Shown: positions 8,343 to 17,107, counted from the stretch's first letter. The stretch is DNA of 44,441 bases from Blautia sp. BIOML-A1 (GCF_009883055.1 NZ_WWVR01000026.1:1-44441), one strand, 5' to 3'. Numbers and translations are program-made. Notes: a model not told the origin generated them from the sequence alone.

Positions 8343-9380
8343 TTACTTTTCAAGCAGATGACATGCCACCCAGTGACCCTTGTCATATTCCTTGAATGTC
8401 GGTACGACCTGTTTACATTTCTCAGTAGCATAAGGACAACGTGTATGGAATCTACAGCCGCTTGGCGGATTCATAGGAGACGGAATATCTCCTTCCAGTA
8501 CGATTCGCTGTCTGCTTCTGCTTACCTCAGGATCCGGTACCGGAACAGCAGAAAGCAGTGTCTTGGTGTATGGATGCAGAGGATTGCGGTTCAGCTCATA
8601 GCTTTCTGCAAGCTCAACCATTGTACCCAGATACATAACACCGATACGATGAGAAATATGTCTTACAACCGAAAGGTCATGAGCAATAAACAGATAGGTA
8701 AGTCCCATCTCATGCTGCATATCCTCCAGCATATTTACAACCTGAGACTGGATAGAAACATCCAGCGCGGAGATTGGTTCGTCACACACGATAAATTCCG
8801 GATTTACTGCAAGTGCACGTGCGATACCGACACGCTGCTGCTGTCCACCGGAGAATTCATGAGGATAACGGTTTGCATGCTCTGTATTCAGACCTACATG
8901 TCCAAGCAGTTCCTTGATACGGTCTGTTCTGTCCTTCTTGCTGGCATATAACTTGTGAATATCAAGTGCCTCGCCAATAATCTCTCCGACCGTCATACGC
9001 GGGTCAAGACTTGCAGATGGATCCTGGAAAATGATCTGCATCTTACGACGGTAAGGAAGCATGTTCACCTGTTTTGCCTTCGGGACTTTTACCGGATGAA
9101 GGATTCCATTCTCATCTCGTTTCCAGGGATCCTGTCCCTCAAAAATTGTTTCTCCGTCATAAATGATCTTTCCGGAAGTAGGATTATATAACTGTAATAC
9201 TGTACGGCCGAAGGTTGTTTTTCCACAACCGGATTCCCCTACCAGTCCAAGAGTCTCTCCTCTCTTGATCTCAATGGAGATATCCTCTACAGCCTGTACT
9301 CCAGGTCCCTTAATGCCTTTGACCGGGAAATATTTTTTCAGGTGTTCAACCCGAACAAGAGTATCATTTTTCTCACTCAT
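8343..9380 (-). CDS. oppF: Oligopeptide ABC transporter, ATPase OppF
   Basis: The 345-residue ATPase has Walker A GESGCGKTT, Q-loop IIFQDPSASLDPRMT, signature HEFSGGQQQRVGIARAL, Walker B FIVCDEPISALD and the switch His in IAHDLS. The oligopeptide/dipeptide C-terminal extension is present (PVPDPEVSRSRQRIVLEGDIPSPMNPPSGC and CPYATEKC), whose cysteines bind an iron-sulfur cluster in characterised dipeptide/oligopeptide importers. The ATG overlaps the end of oppD by 8 nt, so the two are translationally coupled. It forms the ATP-driving heterodimer with OppD on the cytosolic face. Confidence 0.95.
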   Translation of the reverse strand: MSEKNDTLVRVEHLKKYFPVKGIKGPGVQAVEDISIEIKRGETLGLVGESGCGKTTFGRTVLQLYNPTSGKIIYDGETIFEGQDPWKRDENGILHPVKVPKAKQVNMLPYRRKMQIIFQDPSASLDPRMTVGEIIGEALDIHKLYASKKDRTDRIKELLGHVGLNTEHANRYPHEFSGGQQQRVGIARALAVNPEFIVCDEPISALDVSIQSQVVNMLEDMQHEMGLTYLFIAHDLSVVRHISHRIGVMYLGTMVELAESYELNRNPLHPYTKTLLSAVPVPDPEVSRSRQRIVLEGDIPSPMNPPSGCRFHTRCPYATEKCKQVVPTFKEYDKGHWVACHLLEK

Positions 9381-10428
9381 GGCTGCCTGCCTCCGTTTTT
9401 TCTGTATTTTTGTCTGCTGCTTTCTGTGCCTTTATCTGATCCTGCACACACAGCCAGCATGCAGCTCTGTGGTTTTCGCCCAGTTCTACATATGGCGGCA
9501 TCTTCTGCAGACAAATCTTCATGGCACTTTCACAACGCGGTGCAAAAGGACATCCTTCCGGAGGATTCAGCATATCTACCGGAGTTCCCTCGATCGGGAT
9601 CAGACGTTCATAGCTGTCTGCGTCTACTCGCGGCATGGAGCGAAGAAGACCTCTGGTATAAGGATGACCCGGCGCATAGAAAATATCATCAACCGGTCCC
9701 TGCTCTACCATCTTACCTGCATACATAACAGATACTTTGTCACAGATTTCTGCCACAACGCCGAGGTTATGTGTGATGAAAATAATACCCATCTGATTTG
9801 TCTTCTGGAGTTTTTTCATCAGTTCAAGAATCTGTGCCTGGATCGTTACATCAAGTGCCGTTGTCGGCTCATCTGCGATCAGAAGCTTCGGATGACAGAT
9901 CAGACCCATTGCGATCATAACACGCTGACGCATACCGCCTGAGAGTTCATGCGGGTACTGTTTCATACGTTTTTCAACGTTGTTGATACCTACTTCCTCA
10001 AGCATTGCCATGGCACGTTTCTGAGCATCTTCTTTGCTGATGTTCTTGTCATGAGCTTTTAATGCCTCAACCAGCTGGTTCCCAATCGTATATACCGGGT
10101 TCAGACAGGTCATCGGGTTCTGGAAGATCATTGCCACTTCACTTCCTCGGAAGTTGACCATCTCTGCCGGAGTCTTGGCCAGTACGTCCTGGCCTTCAAA
10201 AGTAATGGAGCCGCCAATTACTTTACCTGGATTCTGTAAGAGACCGATGATGGAATAAGCTTCCACACTTTTTCCGGATCCGGACTCACCAACAACACCC
10301 ATTACTTCATTATAATTCAAATCATAACTGATTCCATTTACTGCTTTTACTTCTCCTGCCGGAGTGAAGAAAGAAACCTGGAGATCTCTGACTTCCAAAA
10401 GCTTGTCAGTTTTTTTATTCTGTTCCAT
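9373..10428 (-). CDS. oppD: Oligopeptide ABC transporter, ATPase OppD
   Basis: The 351-residue ATPase has Walker A GESGSGKS, Q-loop MIFQNPMTCLNPVYT, signature HELSGGMRQRVMIAMGL, Walker B LLIADEPTTALD and the switch His in ITHNLGVV. The C-terminal oligopeptide-transporter motif (PIEGTPVDMLNPPEGCPFAPRC with further cysteines MKIC and CWLC) identifies it as the OppD/DppD partner. AAGGGAG precedes the ATG, 16 nt after the oppC stop. It acts at the inner face of the membrane with OppF, OppB and OppC. Confidence 0.95.
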   Translation of the reverse strand: MEQNKKTDKLLEVRDLQVSFFTPAGEVKAVNGISYDLNYNEVMGVVGESGSGKSVEAYSIIGLLQNPGKVIGGSITFEGQDVLAKTPAEMVNFRGSEVAMIFQNPMTCLNPVYTIGNQLVEALKAHDKNISKEDAQKRAMAMLEEVGINNVEKRMKQYPHELSGGMRQRVMIAMGLICHPKLLIADEPTTALDVTIQAQILELMKKLQKTNQMGIIFITHNLGVVAEICDKVSVMYAGKMVEQGPVDDIFYAPGHPYTRGLLRSMPRVDADSYERLIPIEGTPVDMLNPPEGCPFAPRCESAMKICLQKMPPYVELGENHRAACWLCVQDQIKAQKAADKNTEKTEAGSHE

Positions 10429-10444
10429 TATGTTTCTCCCTTTC

Positions 10445-11797
10445 TTATTTTTTCAGCTTAGGATCTAATGCATCACGAAGGCCATCACCAAACAGGTTCA
10501 GAGACAGGATCATAACACTTAAGATCACTGCCGGAATGAACAGTCGGTATGGATAAGTTGTGAGTCCGCTCAGTGCTTCGGAACACATGGATCCAAGACT
10601 GGTAAGCGGAGCTGATACACCAACACCCAGGAAAGATAAGAAGGATTCCAGGAAGATTGCTGAAGGGATCTGCAGGAAAGTAGTCGTAACGATCTGTCCG
10701 ATACAGTTCGGAAGCAGATGCTTTGTGATGATACGTCCACCCTTGGCACCAAGTGCTCTGGCTGCTGTTACATATTCCTGCTGTTTTAACTGCAGGATTT
10801 GTCCACGGATGATACGGCTCATAGTTACCCAGTACAGAAGACCAAAAGCAATAAACATTGAGATCAGGTTTGGTCCAAGCAGAGTTACCAGACTCTGTAA
10901 AATACCATCCCCTGAATTCTGGAACTGTTCCAGTGCCGGTTTCAGAGTTGCAGATAACAGAAGGATGATCAGCATCTCCGGAATAGAGTAAATGATCTCA
11001 ACGATACGCTGCATCACAGTATCGACCATGCCGCCACAGTAACCGGAAATAGAACCATACAGTGCACCAATAATCAGTACCAGAAGCGCTGCACAGACAC
11101 CTACGATAATAGATACTCTGGCTCCGACCATTACACGGACCATGATATCACGTCCCTGATCGTCAGTACCAAATACATGCGGGAATACTTTTTCACCTTC
11201 AGCTTTTTTCTGAAGTTCTTTATTGGAGTAACCAAACATACTGTGTTTGATACCCAGTGCTTTGACAGCATCTGCCTCTGTGACTTTTTCTTCATTGTCA
11301 CTTGCTTGCTGCTGGGATACGTTTGCTTTGGCACGGATCTTGGCTTCATCCACACGGCTTAAAGTGGTACCCTTGGCTTCTGCTTCTTTACGTGCCTGTT
11401 CTACTGCTTCATCAGGGGACAGCTTACCGGCACCACTGTGCTCTTCCATGTAAGCATTGATCTTTTCCTGATCTTCCAGGCTGTAGTGCCATGGATGTAA
11501 AGCTTCTGAGCCACGGATCTGCTGTTTGTATGTATACGGAACAACAGCCGGTCCTACAAATGCGAAGATTGCCAGCAGGATAATAATAACCAGTGCCACC
11601 ATCGCTACTGTGTTTTTGCGAAGACGTCTCCATGCATCTTTCCAATAGGACACACTTCTGCGGTCCTGAATAAAATTCTCTTTCTCTTCAGATGTTGCCG
11701 GTTCAAAAGCATCTGCCGGCAGGTCATTCCACTGGAGGATGTCCTCAATATTTGGCTGAAGAGAACCCGGTTTATGAAATCTTTTCTTATCAGACAT
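10445..11797 (-). CDS. oppC: Oligopeptide ABC transporter, permease OppC with a large extracellular insertion
   Basis: The 450-residue permease has the BPD_transp_1 core in its second half, with the EAA loop EYVTAARALGAKGGRIITKHLLPN and the FGTDDQGRDIMVRVMVGARVSIIVG entry typical of OppC. TM1 lies at about 62-84. Between TM1 and the FGTDDQGRD motif (about residue 209) there are roughly 120 residues, where ordinary OppC proteins have a few tens. The extra piece (about 105-204) is hydrophilic, rich in Glu, Lys, Ala and Gln, probably helical, and would lie outside the cell. The N-terminal 55 residues are a cytosolic extension containing the amphipathic SYWKDAWRRLRKN. The gene lies 6 nt from oppB. 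Confidence 0.93.
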   Translation of the reverse strand: MSDKKRFHKPGSLQPNIEDILQWNDLPADAFEPATSEEKENFIQDRRSVSYWKDAWRRLRKNTVAMVALVIIILLAIFAFVGPAVVPYTYKQQIRGSEALHPWHYSLEDQEKINAYMEEHSGAGKLSPDEAVEQARKEAEAKGTTLSRVDEAKIRAKANVSQQQASDNEEKVTEADAVKALGIKHSMFGYSNKELQKKAEGEKVFPHVFGTDDQGRDIMVRVMVGARVSIIVGVCAALLVLIIGALYGSISGYCGGMVDTVMQRIVEIIYSIPEMLIILLLSATLKPALEQFQNSGDGILQSLVTLLGPNLISMFIAFGLLYWVTMSRIIRGQILQLKQQEYVTAARALGAKGGRIITKHLLPNCIGQIVTTTFLQIPSAIFLESFLSFLGVGVSAPLTSLGSMCSEALSGLTTYPYRLFIPAVILSVMILSLNLFGDGLRDALDPKLKK

Positions 11798-11803
11798 AAC
11801 CTT

Positions 11804-12745
11804 TTAGTTTCCTCCCTTTACCAGATTAATTCGCGGATCCACCAGTTTGTAGCACAGGTCTACGATCAGGTTCATCACGATAATAAATGCTGCCAGGAAA
11901 ATCGTTGTTCCCATGATCAGCGGATAGTCACGGTTCTGGATAGCCTGTACAAAATATCTTCCCAGTCCCGGAATTGAAAATACAGTTTCTACTACAAGAC
12001 CACCGCAAAGTGTAAATGCGATCTGGGGTCCGAGATAAGTGATAACCGGAATCAGCGCATTACGCAGAGCATGTTTGAAGATAATCTTATTGTTTTTCAG
12101 ACCTTTTGCTCTGGCTGTCTTGATATATTCCTGATTGATGGCATCCAGCATGGATGTCCTGGTCTGTCTGGAAAGATAGCACATAGGATAAAATCCAAGA
12201 GCTGCACACGGCAGTACGTAACTTGCCGGTGTTCCGTCAAACAGTGCCGGAAAAACTTTCAGACCTTCAATACCTCCACAGAACGTATGCAGCAACAGTG
12301 TAGCTACAACAAATCCCGGCATTGAAATACCGATGGTACACAGCACTCGCAAAAAGCTGTCCACCCAGGTTCCTCTCTTGAAGGCTGCAAGACATCCAAG
12401 GGGAACACCTACGAGCACTGCCCATAAAAGAGCAATACTGCCGACTTTTGCAGAAACAGGGAACATTTCCTTGATGATGCTCAGAACCGGACGGTTCTTC
12501 TGCATCTTAATGGAGGTTCCAAAATCTCCCTGTGCCAGATTCTTCAGATATTTGCCCAACTGGATATACTTAGGCTGGTCCAGTCCGTATTTTGCATTCA
12601 GTGCCTGGATAGTTGCCTCAGATGGTGTCTTTTCTGATAACCAGGGATTACCCGGAATAGCATTCATCAGAAAGAACGTAATACTGGCAACAAGCAGCAA
12701 TGTAACAAATGCCATACAGACTCTTCGTACTGTGTATTTTGTCAT
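11804..12745 (-). CDS. oppB: Oligopeptide ABC transporter, permease OppB
   Basis: The 313-residue permease has the standard OppB/DppB layout: TM1 at the N-terminus (VRRVCMAFVTLLLVASITFFLMNAIPGNPW), then the periplasmic segment with KYGLDQPKYIQLGKYLKNLAQGDFG, five more membrane segments, and the EAA loop EYIKTARAKGLKNNKIIFKHALRNALIPV that contacts OppD/OppF. It forms the translocation channel with OppC. It is the first gene of the opp transcript, starting about 70 nt downstream of a near-perfect promoter whose start site is covered by a palindrome (12802-12813). Confidence 0.95.
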   Translation of the reverse strand: MTKYTVRRVCMAFVTLLLVASITFFLMNAIPGNPWLSEKTPSEATIQALNAKYGLDQPKYIQLGKYLKNLAQGDFGTSIKMQKNRPVLSIIKEMFPVSAKVGSIALLWAVLVGVPLGCLAAFKRGTWVDSFLRVLCTIGISMPGFVVATLLLHTFCGGIEGLKVFPALFDGTPASYVLPCAALGFYPMCYLSRQTRTSMLDAINQEYIKTARAKGLKNNKIIFKHALRNALIPVITYLGPQIAFTLCGGLVVETVFSIPGLGRYFVQAIQNRDYPLIMGTTIFLAAFIIVMNLIVDLCYKLVDPRINLVKGGN

Positions 12746-12801
12746 ATTTTACACCTTTCCTCTCTATCTTCTCTCTTTTTTATCTATTCTGTCGATTGTA
12801 A

Positions 12802-12851
12802 ATTGTCGACAATATGACAATATTATACCTACTTTACCACATTAGTGTCAA
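12802..12851 (-). promoter_or_regulatory. opp operon promoter with palindromic operator on the start site
   Basis: Minus-strand TTGACA (12846-12851), 18-nt spacer and TATAAT (12822-12827) match the sigma-A consensus exactly. The perfect palindrome ATTGTCGACAAT (12802-12813) covers the predicted +2 to +13 region, and ATTGT and ACAAT half-sites recur on either side of it. The core TTGT-CG-ACAA fits the half-sites known for FCD-type GntR repressors, and such a regulator is encoded at 4445-5134. That pairing is inference. Confidence 0.75.
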
Positions 12852-12897
12852 GCTAAATCAGGGAATTTGTTTTTATTTTTCACACACTTGTATTTTG

Positions 12898-12930
12898 TTC
12901 ACGGACATTATAATGTGAAATGTCCGTGAA
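12898..12930. promoter_or_regulatory. Perfect 12-bp inverted repeat between divergent promoters
   Basis: TTCACGGACATT (12898-12909) and AATGTCCGTGAA (12919-12930) are separated by 9 nt. There is no poly-T tract on either strand, and the repeat lies upstream of both the opp and the M42 peptidase promoters, so it is more likely a protein-binding site than a terminator. Confidence 0.5.
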
Positions 12931-12962
12931 ACTATGATTTTTCCAAAATCTGCAAAATCTGA

Positions 12963-12990
12963 TTGACTTTTTTATTCCGATAGTTACAAT
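12963..12990 (+). promoter_or_regulatory. Promoter of the M42 aminopeptidase gene
   Basis: TTGACT (12963-12968), a 16-nt spacer and TACAAT (12985-12990). The predicted transcript has a leader of about 110 nt before the ATG at 13107. Confidence 0.65.
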
Positions 12991-13053
12991 GATATGCGAA
13001 GCTTTTCGGCCGCATGACAGATTTTTATTTCGGCAGACAAGCTTTATCCGACA

Positions 13054-13081
13054 ACAGCCCTCTGATGGGGCTGTACTTTTT
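13054..13081 (+). terminator. Terminator-like hairpin inside the M42 peptidase leader
   Basis: ACAGCCC (13054-13060) and GGGCTGT (13068-13074) form a seven-pair stem, five of the pairs G-C, followed by ACTTTTTATT. It lies between the promoter and the AGGAGG ribosome-binding site, so it could act as an attenuator. Upstream leader sequence contains two AAGCTT segments that could pair in an alternative fold. No known riboswitch class was recognised. Confidence 0.45.
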
Positions 13082-13106
13082 ATTACAAATCAGGAGGAAC
13101 CGACAC

Positions 13107-14126
13107 ATGAGTTCTTATATGGACTTTATCACAGAACAATTATACGCACTGACTGCTGTTCCAAGCCCGACCGGCTTTACCAAAAAAGCAGCCGATTACC
13201 TTTTGGCAGAACTGACTTCCCTTGGATATACCCCAGAACTTTCCAATAAAGGAAATGTATCTGTCACTCTGGGAGGAAGCGGCTCGCCTCTGGTACTGGC
13301 TGCTCACGTTGATACTTTAGGTGCTATGGTTCGTTCCATCAAGGAAAATGGACGCCTTCGTCCTACAACCCTCGGTGGTCATCAGTGGTCTACCGCTGAC
13401 GGAGAAAACTGCACTATCCATACCCGGGACGGCAGAGTTTACACCGGCGTGGTGTTAAACACCGAACCATCTGCCCATGTTGCAGATCAAAAAGTTGAAA
13501 CTCTGGAAGAGAACATGGAAATTCTGCTGGATGAAAATGTATCCTCCAAAGAAGATGTTCTGGCCCTCGGCATTCAGACCGGAGACATCATCGCCATGGA
13601 TCCCCGCACAGTTATTACCAAAAGTGGATACATCAAAAGCCGTTTTCTGGATGACAAGCTCTCTGCTGCTATCCTTCTCGGCCTTGCCAGGGCTATCCGG
13701 GATGAAAACTGGAAACTGAACCGTAAAGTTTCTTTGTTGTTTACAGTCTATGAGGAAGTGGGACACGGCGGATGTTTCATACCTTCGGATACCGAAGAAA
13801 TGCTTTCCGTAGATATGGGCTGTGTCGGTGCCGATCTTGGCTGTACAGAACGGATGGTATCTATCTGTGCCAAAGATTCCGGCGGTCCTTATAATTATGA
13901 TCTGGTAACCACACTTTCTAATATTGCCAGAGAGCAGAAGCTGGATTATGCCATTGACATTTATCCACATTATGGATCCGATGTAGAAGCTTCTTTACGT
14001 GCCGGCTACGATATCCGTCACGGCCTGATCGGACCCGGTGTCTATGCTTCCCACAACTATGAGCGTTCCCATGTAAATGGAGTTCGCTGCACCTTTGAAC
14101 TGTTAAAGACCTATATTACGAAATAA
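13107..14126 (+). CDS. M42 family metallo-aminopeptidase (glutamyl aminopeptidase/deblocking type)
   Basis: The 339-residue protein carries the M42 co-catalytic metal site: AAHVDTLGAM (His ligand), SRFLDDKLSAA (bridging Asp), YEEVGHGG (catalytic Glu pair), LSVDMGCVG (Asp ligand) and ASHNYERSH near the C-terminus (His ligand). The PDZ-like insertion typical of the family lies between the first two motifs. Such enzymes form large cytosolic tetrahedral complexes that trim peptides. The start is the ATG at 13107, nine nt after AGGAGG; the longer frame from 13014 would read through the leader hairpin. It is divergent from opp, so import and breakdown of peptides are encoded side by side. A strong terminator follows. 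Confidence 0.92.
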   Translation: MSSYMDFITEQLYALTAVPSPTGFTKKAADYLLAELTSLGYTPELSNKGNVSVTLGGSGSPLVLAAHVDTLGAMVRSIKENGRLRPTTLGGHQWSTADGENCTIHTRDGRVYTGVVLNTEPSAHVADQKVETLEENMEILLDENVSSKEDVLALGIQTGDIIAMDPRTVITKSGYIKSRFLDDKLSAAILLGLARAIRDENWKLNRKVSLLFTVYEEVGHGGCFIPSDTEEMLSVDMGCVGADLGCTERMVSICAKDSGGPYNYDLVTTLSNIAREQKLDYAIDIYPHYGSDVEASLRAGYDIRHGLIGPGVYASHNYERSHVNGVRCTFELLKTYITK

Positions 14127-14127
14127 C

Positions 14128-14183
14128 AAACAGCCGGATACTTTTGATCATGTTTACAGAATCAGAAGTATTCGGCTGTTTTT
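14128..14183. terminator. Terminator between the M42 peptidase and symporter genes
   Basis: AAACAGCCGGATACTT pairs with AAGTATTCGGCTGTTT (one G-T pair), followed by TTT on the plus strand and preceded by A-residues, so it can serve both convergent genes. Confidence 0.85.
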
Positions 14184-14231
14184 ATCTGAGCAGATAAGAG
14201 TCATTATCTTCTCAGAAAACTTATCCAATTA

Positions 14232-15629
14232 TTATATCCAGTCGGCAAATCCGGCAGATACCAGGAACAGAATCAACATGACGATCGGCACTACATAGCG
14301 GATCATAAATCGATACAAACCGGCCCGCCTGAAATGTTCCCCGTTTCGCTCCACCTCTCCTATGATCCAGTCGGGTCCGATCACCCAGCCGATCAGGATA
14401 CTGGTCAAAAGTGAGATAAATGGCATCAGAAAACTGTTGCTGATATAATCCATAACATCCAGGAGCTGTCCGACAGAACCATTTGGAAGTTTCAGTTCGA
14501 AATACAGTTTATTATACCCAAAGCAGATCAGCACTGCCGTAATAAGAGAATATACTCCGACCACGCCGCACATTTTTTTACGTGGTTTATGAGAAAGCTC
14601 CATGCAGTTTGCAACCAGAGTTTCCATAACCGATACACAGGAGGTCAGAGCCGCAAATCCCATCATCAGGAAAAACAGGATTGCCACCGGACGGCCGAAG
14701 ATTCCCATGACTTCAAATACCTTTGGCAAAGAGATAAAGATCAGGCTTGGCCCGGAAGCCATTCCATCGTTTCCAAGGAACACAAAGACAGCCGGGATGA
14801 TCATCATTCCTGCAAGAAATGCAACTCCGGTATCAAAAATTTCAATCTGATTTGTCGCCTTATTCAAATTCACTTCATTCTTTACATAAGAACCATAGGT
14901 GATCATAATTCCCATCGATACACTTAAAGAAAAGAACAGCTGGCTCATCGCATCCAGAAGAATCTCAAGGAAACGCTTTACTGTCAGACCGCTAAAATCC
15001 GGTCTGATATAAACAGCCAGTCCCTGAAGACCGGTACGAACAGTACCATCTGCATCCGTATGAGACAGGGTCAGTGAAAAAACAGCAATAACCAGAATCA
15101 GAAGGATCAGCCCCGGCATGATAATTCTGGAAAACTTTTCAATTCCCTTTTCCACACCACGAAATACGATCCAGGCGGTCAGTGCCAGAAAGATCAGCAT
15201 AAATACGATCGGTGCAATATCCGATGTGATAAACGATGTAAAATATCCATCTGCTGCCGCTTCCTTTCCATCAGACACAACATAAATAAAAAAGTACTTT
15301 GCGATCCATCCACCGATGACAGAATAGTATGTCATGATCAGTGCCGGAACCAGAAATGTCAAATGTCCCAAAAATTTCCACTTTGGATTAAGTGCTTCAA
15401 AAGCTCTCAATGCATTTTTCTTTGTTTTTCGTCCGATTGCAACATCTGTTGTCAGAAGTACAAAACCAAAAGTAAGTACCAGCACCAGATAAACCAGAAG
15501 AAACAGACCACCTCCGTCTTTTGCACAGAGATACGGGAATCTCCAGATATTCCCAACGCCTACGGCACTTCCGGCTGCTGCCAGGACAAATCCTATGGAG
15601 CCGGAAAAGCTGCTTCCTTTTTCTTTCAT
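14232..15629 (-). CDS. Neurotransmitter:sodium symporter (NSS) family amino-acid transporter
   Basis: The 465-residue membrane protein begins with the NSS signature SIGFVLAAAGSAVGVGNIWRFPYLCAKDGGGLF, which forms the Na+ and substrate site of TM1, and has about twelve hydrophobic segments. TM6/TM8 equivalents are visible (LFFSLSVSMGIMITYGSYV and FFLMMGFAALTSCVSVMETLV). Bacterial members such as LeuT and TnaT import amino acids or indole-like compounds with Na+. GAGGGG precedes the ATG. Its own promoter lies at 15692-15720, downstream of a PucR-type regulator gene on the same strand that may control it. The amino-acid substrate cannot be assigned. Confidence 0.92.
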   Translation of the reverse strand: MKEKGSSFSGSIGFVLAAAGSAVGVGNIWRFPYLCAKDGGGLFLLVYLVLVLTFGFVLLTTDVAIGRKTKKNALRAFEALNPKWKFLGHLTFLVPALIMTYYSVIGGWIAKYFFIYVVSDGKEAAADGYFTSFITSDIAPIVFMLIFLALTAWIVFRGVEKGIEKFSRIIMPGLILLILVIAVFSLTLSHTDADGTVRTGLQGLAVYIRPDFSGLTVKRFLEILLDAMSQLFFSLSVSMGIMITYGSYVKNEVNLNKATNQIEIFDTGVAFLAGMMIIPAVFVFLGNDGMASGPSLIFISLPKVFEVMGIFGRPVAILFFLMMGFAALTSCVSVMETLVANCMELSHKPRKKMCGVVGVYSLITAVLICFGYNKLYFELKLPNGSVGQLLDVMDYISNSFLMPFISLLTSILIGWVIGPDWIIGEVERNGEHFRRAGLYRFMIRYVVPIVMLILFLVSAGFADWI

Positions 15630-15662
15630 TTCAATTTCCCCTCTTCAAATAAAGTTTGATAA

Positions 15663-15720
15663 AGGCTGAATCTCTTCAGCCTAATATTTCTATATTAAGC
15701 CAAATAAGAAGATGTGTAAA
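15663..15720 (-). promoter_or_regulatory. Symporter promoter and leader hairpin
   Basis: Minus-strand TTTACA (15715-15720), 17-nt spacer, TAATAT (15692-15697). Downstream in the leader AGGCTGAA and TTCAGCCT (15663-15682) form an 8-bp stem with a 4-nt loop and only a weak T-run, so it may partly terminate the upstream PucR transcript or structure the leader. Confidence 0.5.
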
Positions 15721-15746
15721 CGGTAAAATTTTCTTTTCACGAAATT

Positions 15747-16913
15747 TTACTCCTTTGAGCCGTGCATACTTCGGATATAGAAAGCAATCTGATAGGGCAG
15801 TCTCTCTTCCGGTGTCTTCAGTTCATTTCCCAGAATTTTTCTGATATTGCCAATTCGGTATAACACTGTGTTACGATGAGTATACAATTCTGCAGCCACT
15901 GCCTGGATACTTCCATTATGTTTCAGATAGGATTTTAGCGTTTCCACGTAATCCGCGTGGTATCTGCGATCATATTCTTCCAGTGCTTCAAGACATTCTC
16001 TTTCTATTTCTTCCAGAATCTTCTTGTCTTCTACCCTGTAAAGCAGGCGGAACAATCCGCAGTCATCAAACTTTACCACCTGTTTTTTGTGTGTCACAGC
16101 CATTTGTGTTGCCGCTTTTGCCCTCTGATAACTTACAGAGAGCTGTGAAATATCTATACATCTGCTCCCGATCCCGACACACAATTCCAATCCCGGCATA
16201 CGCCTTTTTCCTCTTTTTAAGGCTTTTTCTACAAGATTACACAAATACTCTTCCGAAAGTGCATTGGCTACCAGCACAAAATCCGAATTATAATAAAAGA
16301 AACTGGCATTGTGCGAAATATCCTCAAGATATACCTGTATTCGATAAGACAGCTTCCTTCTCTCTACCGTATCCATAGAATCCAGTCCTTCGCAGGTGAG
16401 CAAAAATACCTGAAAACTTCCATCCACATCAAAATGCTGCAACAGTTCTTTTCTGTATGCCTTCTGGTTTTCGGGTGTCTCAATTGCCGCAATCAGAGCC
16501 GAGGCAATCTGCTCATCGGTATGATCCTGCAAAAACACATGAATACTGAAATCTTTTATCATATCTGACAAATGTACTTCCCATGGCACAGTCAGAAGCG
16601 GAAGATCATTTTCGTCACAGTATACCTTCAGTTCTTCTGGTACCTCATAAATATACTGTCCCACATTAATGATCAGTCCGGAGGCATGATATTTATTCAA
16701 CAGTCTTGCAAGATTCATCCAGTCTTCTTTTTGTGGAAAGCCAAGCCCTGTTGTCACTGCGAGTTCCTTTCCCCAAAAGTTCTGTATGATCGTGGTATCT
16801 TCCAGAAGATGCACCCAGCTGATTGAATTTGCCCAGCCATTTTTTCCTGCAAGAAACTTCATTTCATATCTCTCTTCTGCCGTCAGTATCATATCTTCTA
16901 TTGTAAAACTCAT
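15747..16913 (-). CDS. PucR family transcriptional regulator
   Basis: The 388-residue protein has the PucR N-terminal domain (residues about 1-125, with WVHLLEDTTIIQNFWGKELAVTTG and LIINVGQYIYEVPEELKVYCDENDLPLLTVPW), a middle GGDEF-like CdaR/PucR segment (about 170-290), and a C-terminal HTH_30 domain (LKSYLKHNGSIQAVAAELYTHRNTVLYRIGNIRKILG). Relatives activate genes for purine, sugar-acid or amino-acid use in response to the substrate. GAGGGG is close to the ATG. It lies directly upstream of the NSS symporter on the same strand, which is its most likely target. The effector is unknown. Confidence 0.9.
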   Translation of the reverse strand: MSFTIEDMILTAEERYEMKFLAGKNGWANSISWVHLLEDTTIIQNFWGKELAVTTGLGFPQKEDWMNLARLLNKYHASGLIINVGQYIYEVPEELKVYCDENDLPLLTVPWEVHLSDMIKDFSIHVFLQDHTDEQIASALIAAIETPENQKAYRKELLQHFDVDGSFQVFLLTCEGLDSMDTVERRKLSYRIQVYLEDISHNASFFYYNSDFVLVANALSEEYLCNLVEKALKRGKRRMPGLELCVGIGSRCIDISQLSVSYQRAKAATQMAVTHKKQVVKFDDCGLFRLLYRVEDKKILEEIERECLEALEEYDRRYHADYVETLKSYLKHNGSIQAVAAELYTHRNTVLYRIGNIRKILGNELKTPEERLPYQIAFYIRSMHGSKE

Positions 16914-17048
16914 ATCCCCTCACCTCTGTCTTCCATCTGATTTACCTTTTTGTCTCTTCTTCTCTTATTATATCATCTTATTGTGCTGGAAGCACATATT
17001 TAACCCCTGATTTTTAGAATTATCCCCTATAGTTTTTATTTAATTTTG

Positions 17049-17057
17049 TGCTACAAT
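17049..17057 (+). promoter_or_regulatory. Extended -10 promoter of the small-protein gene
   Basis: TG-C-TACAAT forms an extended -10 element (TACAAT at 17052-17057). No good -35 element is visible at 17-nt spacing. The predicted start is about 45 nt before the ATG at 17108. Confidence 0.45.
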
Positions 17058-17107
17058 ATAAGTAACTTAAGAAATACTTATAAGGATTCATTAAAGGAGG
17101 CGTGATT

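Noticed and set aside
12985..13107. Known riboswitch or T-box in the M42 leader
   Set aside because: No T-box sequence, specifier loop or conserved core of the classes I know could be found.
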